A DNA stretch of 64,000 nt, taken from the NCBI GenBank assembly GCA_016793165.1, contig JAEULA010000071.1, positions 62,001 through 126,000 on the forward strand, in the 5' to 3' direction. Numbering within the stretch: position 1 is the stretch's first letter; each line of letters opens with the position of its first letter. This DNA is from Alphaproteobacteria bacterium. GTDB taxonomy: Bacteria > Pseudomonadota > Alphaproteobacteria > CACIAM-22H2. The notes beneath the pieces were generated by a model. That model saw nothing but the letters and a program-made list of their open reading frames with translations. It ran no database searches and was not told where the DNA came from. A program made the translations under genes and the position numbers. Shown one piece after another: positions 23,816-31,710 of the stretch.

Positions 23816-24337
23816 ATGAAGGAGCGGTACCTGGCGCTGATGGACGCGGTCCATCGCGCCTGCGTCTTCCTGGCCGGGGTGGCCCTGGTGGTGATCACGA
23901 CGATCATCCCCTGGGGCGTGTTCACGCGCTACGTGCTCAACAGCGCCTCGTCTTGGCCCGAGCCGCTGGCGATCCTGCTGATGATCTGGCTCTCCTTCCT
24001 CTCGGCGGTGATCTGCTATCGCGAGCATCTGCACATTTCCGTGGGCTGGATCCCGAACCTGCTGGGCGCGGGGCCCCGTCTCGCCCTCGGCGTGTTCATC
24101 GAGCTGTGCATGCTCGCCACCAACCTGTTCCTGTTCTGGTACGGGATCAGCCTGATCGAGACCACATGGCACCAGTCGATCGCGGAGTTCCCGATCGTCT
24201 CGGTCGGCGTGTCGTACCTGCCGGTACCGCTGGGCGGCTTCCTCACCGCGCTGTTCGGGGTCGAGCGCTTCCTCAAGCTGGATTTCTTCCCGCCGCCGCC
24301 CGAAGGCGACGCGCTCGACACGATCTCGACCGAGTGA
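23816..24337 (+). CDS. dctQ: TRAP transporter small permease DctQ
   Basis: A 173-residue membrane protein with four transmembrane segments, the DctQ layout. PLAILLMIWLSFLSAVICYR with the following REHLHISVGWIPNLL matches the family's conserved EHI core. It bridges the large permease and the binding protein. A GGGAGGGG ribosome site precedes the ATG. It is the middle gene of the dctPQM operon. Confidence 0.92.
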   Translation: MKERYLALMDAVHRACVFLAGVALVVITTIIPWGVFTRYVLNSASSWPEPLAILLMIWLSFLSAVICYREHLHISVGWIPNLLGAGPRLALGVFIELCMLATNLFLFWYGISLIETTWHQSIAEFPIVSVGVSYLPVPLGGFLTALFGVERFLKLDFFPPPPEGDALDTISTE

Positions 24338-24367
24338 TCGCGGCCGCGGAGTAGGTGGACGACGGAC

Positions 24368-25654
24368 ATGGACGCCCTGGTACTCGTCGGCAGCTTCACG
24401 CTGCTCTGCATGATCGGCATGCCGGTCGCCTACGCACTCGGCCTGGCGTCGGTGGCGGCCGCGCTCTGGCTCGGCTTCCCGCTGGAGGCGATCGCGCTGA
24501 AGACGTCGGACGGGATGGACGACTTCCCGCTGCTCGCGATCCCGTTCTTCATCCTCGCCGGCGCGATCATGGCCGAGGGCGGGATGGCGACGCGCATCAT
24601 CAATCTCGCCAAGATCTTCGTCGGCTTCATCCGCGGCGGCTTGGCCCTGGTCAACATCCTGGCCTCGACGATGTTCGGCTGCATTTCCGGCTCGTCGGTG
24701 GCGGACACGGCGTCGATCGGCTCGGTGATGATCCCGGAGATGATCAAGGCCGGGTACCCGAGGCTCTTCGCGGTCAACGTGACGATCTCGGGCTCGCTGC
24801 AGCCCCTGCTGATCCCGCCGTCGCACAACATGGTCATCTACTCGCTGGCGGCCGGCGGCACCGTTTCCGTCGCCCACCTCTTCATCGGCGGCATCATTCC
24901 CGGCCTGCTGCTGGGACTGGCGCTGATGGCGCTGTGCCTGTTCATCGCCCGTCGCCGCAACTTCCCGGTGGGCCGGCCGGTGACGCTGCGCGAGGCCGGG
25001 CGGATCGCCGTCGAGGCCGTCTGGGGCCTGGTCACTGTCTTCATCATCCTCGGCGGCATCCTGTCCGGGATCTTCACGCCGACGGAGTCCGCGGCCGTGG
25101 CCTGCGTCTGGGCGCTGTTCGTGACGACGGTGATCTACCGCGACTACAGGCTGCGCGAGCTGCCGCACCTGATCGCGCGCGTCGTGCGCACCGTCGGCAT
25201 GGTCATGATCATGATCGGGTTCTCGGTGGCGTTCGGCTACATGATGGCGATCATGCGCATCCCGGCGCAGGCGACCGAGCTCTTCGTCGCCATCTCGCCG
25301 GACAAGTACACGTTCCTCCTCTACGTGAACCTGCTGCTGCTGTTCCTCGGCACGTTCATGGATCTCGCGCCGATGCTGCTGATCTGCACGCCGATCTTCA
25401 TGCCCGTGATCGCGAAGTTCGGCATCGATCCGGTCCATTTCGGCATCGTGATGATCTTCAATCTCGGCATCGGCCTGCTCACGCCGCCCGTCGGTCCGAC
25501 GCTGGCGGTGGGATGCGCGATCGGCAAGGTCTCGATGGAGGCGGTGTCGAGATCGATCATGGTCTTCTACGTCCCGATGCTGATCGTGCTGGGGCTCGTG
25601 ACCTACATCCCCGCCCTGACGCTCTGGCTCCCGAAGCTCCTGCTCGGGCGATGA
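24368..25654 (+). CDS. dctM: TRAP transporter large permease DctM
   Basis: A 428-residue channel-forming permease with about twelve hydrophobic segments. DctM signatures are PLLAIPFFILAGAIMAEGG, FGCISGSSVADTASIGSVM, PPSHNMVIYSLAAGGTVSV, GIFTPTESAAVACVWALFV and NLGIGLLTPPVGPTLAVGC. It uses the sodium or proton gradient to take in the DctP ligand. Length and order are normal for the family and the gene ends the TRAP operon. Confidence 0.95.
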   Translation: MDALVLVGSFTLLCMIGMPVAYALGLASVAAALWLGFPLEAIALKTSDGMDDFPLLAIPFFILAGAIMAEGGMATRIINLAKIFVGFIRGGLALVNILASTMFGCISGSSVADTASIGSVMIPEMIKAGYPRLFAVNVTISGSLQPLLIPPSHNMVIYSLAAGGTVSVAHLFIGGIIPGLLLGLALMALCLFIARRRNFPVGRPVTLREAGRIAVEAVWGLVTVFIILGGILSGIFTPTESAAVACVWALFVTTVIYRDYRLRELPHLIARVVRTVGMVMIMIGFSVAFGYMMAIMRIPAQATELFVAISPDKYTFLLYVNLLLLFLGTFMDLAPMLLICTPIFMPVIAKFGIDPVHFGIVMIFNLGIGLLTPPVGPTLAVGCAIGKVSMEAVSRSIMVFYVPMLIVLGLVTYIPALTLWLPKLLLGR

Positions 25655-25681
25655 GCATCGGGCCGGGAGCGCCTCGGTCGT

Positions 25682-25694
25682 TTCGCCTCGCGAA
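25682..25694. promoter_or_regulatory. TTCGC-N3-GCGAA palindrome (site A)
   Basis: TTCGCCTCGCGAA, extendable by one T/A pair to 25681-25695, lies 88 bp upstream of the binding-protein gene at 25783. The same 10 defined bases recur upstream of the permease operon at 30341-30353. A shared operator is likely; the regulator is not in the window. Confidence 0.5.
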
Positions 25695-25782
25695 AAGCCG
25701 ATAGGACCGCGCTGCCCGCCGGCCCACGCTCGGGAGGCCTCGGCGAACGCGCCGGGGCCTCGCAACGCCACAGGAGGGGACG

Positions 25783-26577
25783 ATGGGATCAGCGTTCAAG
25801 CGTTACGCCGCCATGCTCGGCGCCGTCGCGATCGGCGTGTTCGCGGCCGCGGAGGCGCGAGCGGACAAGCTCGCCGACATCCTGGCCAAGGGCGTCGTTC
25901 GGATCATCGTCTTCGCGGACGTACCGCCGTTCGGCTCGGTCAACGCCAGCCGCGAGCTCGAAGGCTTCGACATCGACTTCGCGAAGATGGTGGCGCAGTC
26001 GCTGGGCGTGAAGCTCGAGCTCGTCCAGGCGACCGCCGCGAATCGCATCCCCTACTTGCTCACCGACAAGGCGGACATGAACATCGCGGCGATGTCGATC
26101 ACCGCGGAGCGCGCCCGGCAGATCCAGTTCAGCGCGCCCTATGCCGACACCTCGCTGGCCGTCTATGGCGCGAAGGCGCAGGCGGTGAAGTCGGGCGCCG
26201 ACCTCGCGGGCCTGAAGACGGCGGTCGCGAAAGGCACGACCGAGGATCTCGTGCTGACCGCGGTCGCGCCGCGTGCCGACATCATGCGCACCGAGGACAA
26301 CGCGACCGCGGTGCAGGCCTATCTCACGGGCCAGGCGCAGCTGCTCGCGGCGAACAGCGTCGTCGTCGCGGAGCTCGCCAAGCGCACGCCCGGCAAGGAG
26401 TTCGACTTCAAGTTCGCGCTGCGTCGCGCGCCGGCCCATGTCACGGTGCGGATGGGCGAGCACAACCTGCTGCGCTGGCTCGACACCTTCATCTTCCAGA
26501 GCACGCTCAACGGGGAGCTCGACAAGCTGCACGTCAAGTGGCTCGGCGGCCCGATGCAGCCGCTGCCGTCGCTCTAG
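25783..26577 (+). CDS. Polar amino-acid-type ABC transporter substrate-binding protein (SBP family 3), without own permease
   Basis: A 264-residue periplasmic binding protein. It has a signal peptide (YAAMLGAVAIGVFAAAEARA) and the family-3 signature region FGSVNASRELEGFDIDFAKM, then VQATAANRIPYLLTDKADM, with ITAERARQIQFSAPYADTSL lining the pocket. It is a clear paralogue of the protein at 32476-33276 over its whole length. No permease or ATPase follows; instead the operon continues with an M24 protein and a nitroreductase. It probably docks on the permeases at 30398-31710. Confidence 0.93.
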   Translation: MGSAFKRYAAMLGAVAIGVFAAAEARADKLADILAKGVVRIIVFADVPPFGSVNASRELEGFDIDFAKMVAQSLGVKLELVQATAANRIPYLLTDKADMNIAAMSITAERARQIQFSAPYADTSLAVYGAKAQAVKSGADLAGLKTAVAKGTTEDLVLTAVAPRADIMRTEDNATAVQAYLTGQAQLLAANSVVVAELAKRTPGKEFDFKFALRRAPAHVTVRMGEHNLLRWLDTFIFQSTLNGELDKLHVKWLGGPMQPLPSL

Positions 26578-26595
26578 CCGGCCAGCGGCGGTCGG

Positions 26596-26620
26596 CGGGG
26601 CCCGGCGATGCCGGGCCTCC
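26596..26620 (+). terminator. Hairpin after the SBP gene
   Basis: GGCCCGGC (26599-26606) and GCCGGGCC (26610-26617) form a perfect stem with a three-base loop, extended by GGG/TCC pairs on the outside. It lies 19 bp after the binding-protein stop and just before the M24 gene. No T-run; likely a partial terminator or stabiliser. Confidence 0.45.
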
Positions 26621-26641
26621 CCAACGGTGGTCGCGACGTTC

Positions 26642-27796
26642 ATGTCCAAGCACGATTTCACCTCCGAGGAGTTCGCCGACCGCTGGGCGCGCACCCGCGC
26701 TGCAATCGCGGCGGCGGGCCTCGACTGGCTCGTCATGGTGCATCCCGTGTCGATCCACTGGCTCACGGGTTCCGACGCGAAGAGCTATCAGGAGTTCCAG
26801 TGCCTGCTGATGTCGGCGCGCCCGGGCCCGCTGGTGGTGCTGACGCGCAACGGCGAGGTCAACGAGTTCCGCGCCGACTCGCTTGCGGACGAGGTCCACG
26901 GCTTCGGCGGCGGCGAGAACGAGGATCCGATCGCCGCCTTCGGCCGGATCGCGGATCGGCACGGGTTGCTCGGCGCCCGGGTGGGGCTCGAGGTGCCGGG
27001 GTTCTATCTGCATCCGCACCACTATCTGCGGCTGCGAACGCTGCTCGGGTCGGCCCTCGTCGCCGAGCCGACGACGCTCGTGCACGACCTCAAGCTCGTG
27101 AAGTCGCCTGCCGAACTCGGCTATGTCCGCGAGGCCAGCCGCATCGGCGACCTGGCGATGGCCGCGTTCGCGCAGGCCCTGCGCCCAGGGGTCAGCGAGC
27201 TCGCCGTCGCGGGACGGATCCACGACGTCCTGCTCGGGGCCGGCAGCGGCCTCGCGGCGAGCCCGATCAATCTGGTGTCCGGCGAGCGCAGCGCGTTCAG
27301 CCACGGGGCGCCGACGGCGCGGATCCTGCGCCCCGGCGACGCCGGCAATGTCGAGTATGGCGCGACGTTCCGGCGCTACACCTCGACCATCGGTCGCCAG
27401 TTCTCGATCGGGCCTCCGACTGCGCGTCACCGCGAGGTGCTGGACGTGGTGCGGCATGCCTGCGACGTGCAGATCGCGGCGATCCGCGACGGCGCGCCCG
27501 CGATCGTGCCGCACGAGGCGGCGAAGCGCGTGATCGGGACGGCGGGACTCGAGCACGGCCGCGTGCATCTCTCGGGCTACGGGCTCGGTCCCGGTTTTCC
27601 GCCGAGCTGGGCGGAGCCGCTCCACATGATCGGCGACAGCGCCTACGTGCTGAAGGCCGGCATGGTGGTGACGATCGAACCGCCGGTCTTTCTCGGCGAG
27701 GAGGGGTTGGGCGTGCGAATCATCGACAACGTCATCGTCACGGCGGACGGGGCCGAACTGCTCTCGCGCGCCGCCCGCGACCTGATCGTCGCGTGA
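26642..27796 (+). CDS. M24 (creatinase/aminopeptidase P-like) family protein with lost metal ligands
   Basis: A 384-residue two-domain pita-bread protein: an N-terminal creatinase-type domain (residues 5-135, WLVMVHPVSIHWLTGSDAKS) and a C-terminal M24 domain (150-380). The usual five metal ligands are largely replaced. The first Asp position is E238 (NVEYGA), the second is T249 (YTSTIGR), the GHG histidine is Y313 (SGYGLG), E346 is kept (TIEPPVF) and the final Glu is I361 (GVRIID). That pattern fits metal-independent relatives such as creatinase or ectoine hydrolase rather than a peptidase. C-N bond hydrolysis of a small imported amino acid derivative is plausible. Confidence 0.88.
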   Translation: MSKHDFTSEEFADRWARTRAAIAAAGLDWLVMVHPVSIHWLTGSDAKSYQEFQCLLMSARPGPLVVLTRNGEVNEFRADSLADEVHGFGGGENEDPIAAFGRIADRHGLLGARVGLEVPGFYLHPHHYLRLRTLLGSALVAEPTTLVHDLKLVKSPAELGYVREASRIGDLAMAAFAQALRPGVSELAVAGRIHDVLLGAGSGLAASPINLVSGERSAFSHGAPTARILRPGDAGNVEYGATFRRYTSTIGRQFSIGPPTARHREVLDVVRHACDVQIAAIRDGAPAIVPHEAAKRVIGTAGLEHGRVHLSGYGLGPGFPPSWAEPLHMIGDSAYVLKAGMVVTIEPPVFLGEEGLGVRIIDNVIVTADGAELLSRAARDLIVA

Positions 27797-27903
27797 TGGC
27801 CGAGCGCGGATCGGGCGGCGGGGACGCGCCGCAGCGGAGGCCGGAGACGCCGCGCGCGGAGCTCGGGCCGAATCAAGCGCCAACACCGCCTGGAGTTTCA
27901 GCC

Positions 27904-28725
27904 GTGGAGCCAGAGAGATTCCCGCCGGGCGAGCGCAACCCGGTGCTGGAGACGCTCCTCGCGCATCGCAGCACGCGCCGGTACCGCGACGCGCCGCTGC
28001 CGGCCGCCGCGCTGGACCTCATCCTCACGGCGGCCCAGCGCGCGCCGACGTCGAGCAACCTGCAGAGCTACAGCATCGTCGTCGTCGACGACCGCGAACT
28101 GCTCGAGCGCATGTGCCGGCTCTGCGGCAGCCAGCGCTTCGTCGCCGAATGCTCGGCGCTGCTGGTCTTCTGCTCGGACATCACGCGTCACATCCATGTC
28201 TGCGAGAGCCGCGGCTACGTCTATCGCGGCGACCACGTGAACACGCTGCTGGTGGCGCACGGCGATGCGAATCTCGCCTGCCAGAACGCCTCGATCGCCG
28301 CGCAGTCGATGGGGCTCGGCACCTGCATGCTGGGCAACGTCCGCAACGATCCGCAGGGCGTGTCGGATCTGCTCGGCCTGCCGCGCTACGTCTACGCCTC
28401 GGTCGGCCTCGCGGTCGGGTATCCGGCGGAGGATCTCGGTGTCAGGCCGCGCCTTCCGCGCCGCGTGGTAGTCAGCCGCAACCGCTACAGCGACGACCAT
28501 CTCGCGGAGGACCTCGCCGCGTACGACGAGGCGATGCGAAGGACCGGCATCTATGACGGGCGTCGCGAGCCGCTGAACGACGTCGCTCCCGGCACTCCGG
28601 ATCCCGTTCCCGACGCGGCCTACGGTTGGGCGGAGCACACGGCGCGCCGCCTCGGCGGAGAGAACCAGCTCCAGCGCCGTGGCCTCGGCGCCTTCCTCGA
28701 TGCAAAGGGATTCAGCCGCCGCTGA
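27904..28725 (+). CDS. Nitroreductase family protein (NfsA-like)
   Basis: FMN-dependent flavoprotein of about 273 residues. Signatures: THRS-like HRSTRRYRDAPLP, RAPTSSNLQSYSIVVV for FMN phosphate and backbone contacts, and CQNASIAAQSMGLGTCMLGNVRN, then GLAVGYP. The NfsA/FRP-like C-terminal extension (YDEAMRRTG onwards) is present. I chose the GTG at 27904, preceded by TGGAG, since it is next to the conserved region. An ATG at 27796 overlapping the M24 stop (TGATG) would add 36 low-complexity residues and is a valid alternative. It presumably reduces a nitro, quinone or imine group on the locus substrate. Confidence 0.88.
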   Translation: MEPERFPPGERNPVLETLLAHRSTRRYRDAPLPAAALDLILTAAQRAPTSSNLQSYSIVVVDDRELLERMCRLCGSQRFVAECSALLVFCSDITRHIHVCESRGYVYRGDHVNTLLVAHGDANLACQNASIAAQSMGLGTCMLGNVRNDPQGVSDLLGLPRYVYASVGLAVGYPAEDLGVRPRLPRRVVVSRNRYSDDHLAEDLAAYDEAMRRTGIYDGRREPLNDVAPGTPDPVPDAAYGWAEHTARRLGGENQLQRRGLGAFLDAKGFSRR

Positions 28726-28945
28726 ATCCCACCGCATCGCTGCGACATTCGCCGTGCCGGCGGCCCGGCGGTCGTCGCGTATCGAGCCGATCCGATCGCG
28801 CGTCGCGCTGCGACAATCGAGCGCGACCGATTTCACACGGCCGGCCTCGATAAGACCGTACTCTGAATATGGATCAAGAGTCGGTCGCGGTCTCGTTCAA
28901 GCCCTCGATCGGAAATCGAAAACGAACAAGAGGAGGGTCGTCGTC
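28726..28945 (+). promoter_or_regulatory. 220-bp upstream region of the cytochrome genes
   Basis: Between the nitroreductase stop and the cytochrome start the sequence becomes less GC-rich (for example GACCGTACTCTGAATATGGATCA in two parts around 28855-28880, and GGAAATCGAAAACGAAC at 28910-28926). This suggests a promoter for the cytochrome pair. No confident -35/-10 pair or FNR box is identifiable. Confidence 0.35.
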
Positions 28946-29662
28946 ATGATCAGCATTCCGTTCCGTCGTGGCCTGGTGGTCGCCGCGCTCCTGCTGGGGG
29001 CGCAGGCCATTGCCGTTCCGGTCTCCGCTCAGGAGGATGCCGCGGCGATCGCGCGCGGCGGGCGCCTCTACGACCGCTTCTGGGGCGAGAACAAGGCCGC
29101 CAAGCCAACGACCGATCACCAGGCCTATCCGCACAAGGGCGGCCAGTACGGCAAGGACGTGTCCTGGCGCTGCAAGGAATGCCACGGCTGGGACTACCTC
29201 GGGAAGGACGGCGCCTATTCGAGCGGCGGCCATGCGACAGGGATCAAGGGCATCAACGGGGCGGCCGGGCGCGATCCGGCGGCGATCGCGGCGCTGCTGC
29301 GCGCCGCGCCGCACGGCTACACCGAGGCGCAGCTCTCCGCGCGCGACGTCAGCGATCTGGCGCTCTTCGTCTCGAAGGGCCAAGTCGACATGATGAAGTT
29401 CCTCGACTATCCCGCGAAGAAGGCCCGCGGCGACGTCGCGAAGGGCAAGACCTACTTCACGACCCTCTGCGCCGGCTGCCATGGCGACGACGGCAAGAAG
29501 GTCCAGGGCGCCCCGCCGCTGGGCTCGATCCAGAACCCGCAGGAGATGCTGCACAAGGTGATCAACGGCCAGCCCGGCGAGGCGATGCCGTCCCTGCGCG
29601 CGCTCGACACGCAGATCTCGGTCGATCTCGTGGCGTTCATGCTGACGCTGCCGCAGCGCTGA
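28946..29662 (+). CDS. Diheme c-type cytochrome
   Basis: A 238-residue periplasmic electron carrier with a Sec signal (RRGLVVAALLLGAQAIAVPVSAQ) and two heme sites: CKECH (76-80) and CAGCH (175-179). The first domain has the unusual long lead RGGRLYDRFWGENKAAK and HGWDYLGKDGAYSS. The second is a cytochrome c class I fold with GEAMPSL as the likely methionine ligand region. An AGGAGG ribosome site lies nine bases before the ATG; an open frame further upstream lacks a signal peptide. It lies 51 bp before the NapC-type gene and is probably its redox partner. Confidence 0.92.
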   Translation: MISIPFRRGLVVAALLLGAQAIAVPVSAQEDAAAIARGGRLYDRFWGENKAAKPTTDHQAYPHKGGQYGKDVSWRCKECHGWDYLGKDGAYSSGGHATGIKGINGAAGRDPAAIAALLRAAPHGYTEAQLSARDVSDLALFVSKGQVDMMKFLDYPAKKARGDVAKGKTYFTTLCAGCHGDDGKKVQGAPPLGSIQNPQEMLHKVINGQPGEAMPSLRALDTQISVDLVAFMLTLPQR

Positions 29663-29676
29663 TCGGAGCGGGGATC

Positions 29677-29700
29677 GTCGGCGCCGGGATCGGCGCCGAC
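29677..29700. terminator. Hairpin between the two cytochrome genes
   Basis: GTCGGCGCC (29677-29685) pairs with GGCGCCGAC (29692-29700), loop GGGATC, 14 bp after the cytochrome stop and just before the NapC-type start. There is no T-run; it could set the ratio of soluble to membrane cytochrome. Confidence 0.4.
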
Positions 29701-29713
29701 GCCCCGTCGCGCC

Positions 29714-30298
29714 ATGCGACATCCCTCCCGCATCGCCCGCGTCTGGCGCCGCCTCTGGAGCCCGGCGACACGGCTGCCCTTCGTCGTCGTGCTCGCGCTC
29801 GGCGGGTTCGGCGGCGTCGTCGCCTGGGGCGGCTTCAACACGTTCATGGAGCACACGAACACGCTCGGCTTCTGCATCTCGTGCCACGAGATGCGCGACA
29901 ACGTGTATGTCGAGTACCAGGAGACGGTGCATTGGAAGAACGCGTCGGGCGTACGCGTGGTCTGCGCCGACTGCCATGTTCCCCGCGACTGGACCGCGAA
30001 GCTGATGCGCAAGATCCAGGCGACCAACGAGCTGTTCCACCACATGGCCGGGACGATCGACACGGCCGAGAAGTTCGAGGCGAAGCGGCTCGCCCTGGCC
30101 GAGCGCGTCTGGGCGTCGATGGCGGCGTCCAACTCGCGCGAATGCCGGAACTGCCATTCCTACGAGGCGATGGACTTCCACAAGCAGGTTGCGCGCGCGC
30201 GGGAGAAGATGACCGACGCGCAGGCGCGCGGCGAGACCTGCATCGAGTGCCACAAGGGGATCGCGCACAAGCTGCCCCTGAAGCCGCGCGACGACTGA
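29714..30298 (+). CDS. NapC/NirT family tetraheme c-type cytochrome
   Basis: A 194-residue membrane-anchored quinol dehydrogenase. One N-terminal membrane helix (PFVVVLALGGFGGVVAWGGF) is followed by four heme motifs: CISCH (54-58), CADCH (84-88), CRNCH (144-148) and CIECH (176-180). The family stretch NTFMEHTNTLGFCISCHEM and the C-terminal KGIAHKLP are intact and the length is normal. NapC/NirT proteins take electrons from the quinol pool and pass them to periplasmic reductases. No nitrate, nitrite or TMAO reductase is in this window, so the terminal acceptor is unknown. Confidence 0.95.
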   Translation: MRHPSRIARVWRRLWSPATRLPFVVVLALGGFGGVVAWGGFNTFMEHTNTLGFCISCHEMRDNVYVEYQETVHWKNASGVRVVCADCHVPRDWTAKLMRKIQATNELFHHMAGTIDTAEKFEAKRLALAERVWASMAASNSRECRNCHSYEAMDFHKQVARAREKMTDAQARGETCIECHKGIAHKLPLKPRDD

Positions 30299-30340
30299 TC
30301 GCGGCGACCGGTCGGCGGTCGGCGCGCGCCCGCGTGCCGG

Positions 30341-30353
30341 TTCGCCAGGCGAA
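30341..30353. promoter_or_regulatory. TTCGC-N3-GCGAA palindrome (site B) with possible promoter
   Basis: TTCGCCAGGCGAA is a perfect dyad 44 bp before the first permease start and matches site A at 25682. Just downstream, TTGCCC (30357-30362) and GCTAAC (30380-30385) could form a -35/-10 pair with a 17-base spacer. Confidence 0.5.
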
Positions 30354-30397
30354 ACATTGCCCGCTTCCCGCGCGCGTCGGCTAACGTCGGGGCGGGG

Positions 30398-31060
30398 ATG
30401 GGATACACATTCAACTTCCGCGACATCTGGGCGCAGACCGACTTCATCGTCGACGGCGTCCTCGTCACGCTGCTGCTCTCGGCGGTGACGATGGTCGCGG
30501 GGCTCGTCATCGGGACGGCCGGCGCCGCGGCGCGCGTCTACGCGCCGCGCTGGATGGGCCTGCTCGCGGGTGCCTATGTCGAGGTGATCCGCAACACGCC
30601 GCTGATCGTGCAGCTCTTCCTCGTGTTTTTCGGGCTGCCGAGCGCCGGCATCCGGCTCGACGCCCTGACCGCAGCGCTGATCGCGCTCGCGATCAATCTC
30701 GGCGCCTATTCGACGGAGATCATCCGGGCGGGGCTCGAGGCGATCCCGCGCTCGCAGATCGAGGCCGGCCACTCCCTCGGCCTCTCGGGCCCCCAGGTGT
30801 TCCGCCACATCGTGCTCTTCCCCGCGGTGAAGATCGTCTACCCGGCGCTGAGCAGCCAGTTCGTCCTGGTGATGCTGGCGACGAGCGTGGTGTCCCAGAT
30901 CTCCACGCCGGACCTGTTCCACGTCGCGTCGATCATCCAGTCGCGGACGTTTCGGGACTTCGAGATCTACGCCGTCGTCGCCGGCATCTACCTGGCGCTC
31001 GCGCTCGGGTTCAAGCTGCTCTTCGCCGGCATCCATCAGCTCGCCTTCGCGCGCCGATGA
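30398..31060 (+). CDS. Polar amino-acid ABC transporter permease
   Basis: A 220-residue His/Glu/Gln/Arg-type permease with five membrane segments. The EAA loop is EIIRAGLEAIPRSQIEAGHS and the following LGLSGPQVFRHIVLFPAVK contacts the ATPase. An N-terminal GVLVTLLLSAVTMVAGLVIG motif is typical. The gene has a G-rich ribosome-site stretch before its ATG and overlaps the next permease by four bases (ATGA). It forms the heteromeric channel with that protein. Confidence 0.95.
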   Translation: MGYTFNFRDIWAQTDFIVDGVLVTLLLSAVTMVAGLVIGTAGAAARVYAPRWMGLLAGAYVEVIRNTPLIVQLFLVFFGLPSAGIRLDALTAALIALAINLGAYSTEIIRAGLEAIPRSQIEAGHSLGLSGPQVFRHIVLFPAVKIVYPALSSQFVLVMLATSVVSQISTPDLFHVASIIQSRTFRDFEIYAVVAGIYLALALGFKLLFAGIHQLAFARR

Positions 31061-31710
31061 TCCGCGAGTTCGCCCTCATCGACGTCTACTACCTGCTGCT
31101 GGCGGCGCGCTGGACCCTGGCGCTGACGGCGCTGGCGTTCCTCGGCGGGGGCATCGTCGGCGTGCTGATCGCGGCGCTGCGGGTCTCGCCGATCGCGCCC
31201 CTGCGCGCCGTCGGGGCCGGCTACGTCAACATCATCCAGGGCATCCCGCTGCTCGCCTGGCTGTTCGTCTTCTTCTTCGGCCTGCCGATCGTCATGGGCG
31301 TGCAGGTCTCGCCCTGGATCGCCGCGACGGTGGCCTTCTCGGTCTATGCCGGCGCCTTCCTCGGCGAGATCTGGCGCGGCTGCCTGCAGGCGATCCCGCG
31401 CCAGCAATGGGAAGCCGGGGCGGCGCTCGGCCTCAGCTTCGGCGAGCAGCTGCGCCACATCATCGTGCCCCAGGCTGTGCGCGTCGCGATCCCGCCGACG
31501 GTGGGTTTCCTGGTGCAGCTGATCAAGAACACCTCGCTCGGCGCCGTCATCGGCTTCGTCGAGCTGACGCGCGAGGGCCAGCTCACCAACGCGGCCACCT
31601 ACCGGCCCTTCACCGTCTACATCGTCGTCGCCGCGATCTACTTCGCGATGTGCTTCCCGCTCACCCAGTGGAGCCGTCGCCTGGAAAGGAAGCTCCATGG
31701 CGCTCGTTGA
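31057..31710 (+). CDS. Polar amino-acid ABC transporter permease
   Basis: A 217-residue second permease of the same importer. It has about five membrane segments, the family motif NIIQGIPLLAWLFVFFFGLP and the EAA loop GEIWRGCLQAIPRQQWEAGA, then LGLSFGEQLRHIIVPQAVR. The stop overlaps the ATPase start by 14 bases, which implies strict translational coupling. Confidence 0.95.
   Translation: MIREFALIDVYYLLLAARWTLALTALAFLGGGIVGVLIAALRVSPIAPLRAVGAGYVNIIQGIPLLAWLFVFFFGLPIVMGVQVSPWIAATVAFSVYAGAFLGEIWRGCLQAIPRQQWEAGAALGLSFGEQLRHIIVPQAVRVAIPPTVGFLVQLIKNTSLGAVIGFVELTREGQLTNAATYRPFTVYIVVAAIYFAMCFPLTQWSRRLERKLHGAR

Noticed and set aside
28864..28877. FNR-like site TGAATATGGATCAA before the cytochromes
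   Set aside because: Only one half-site matches TTGAT-N4-ATCAA; the other half has two mismatches, so it is not reliable.
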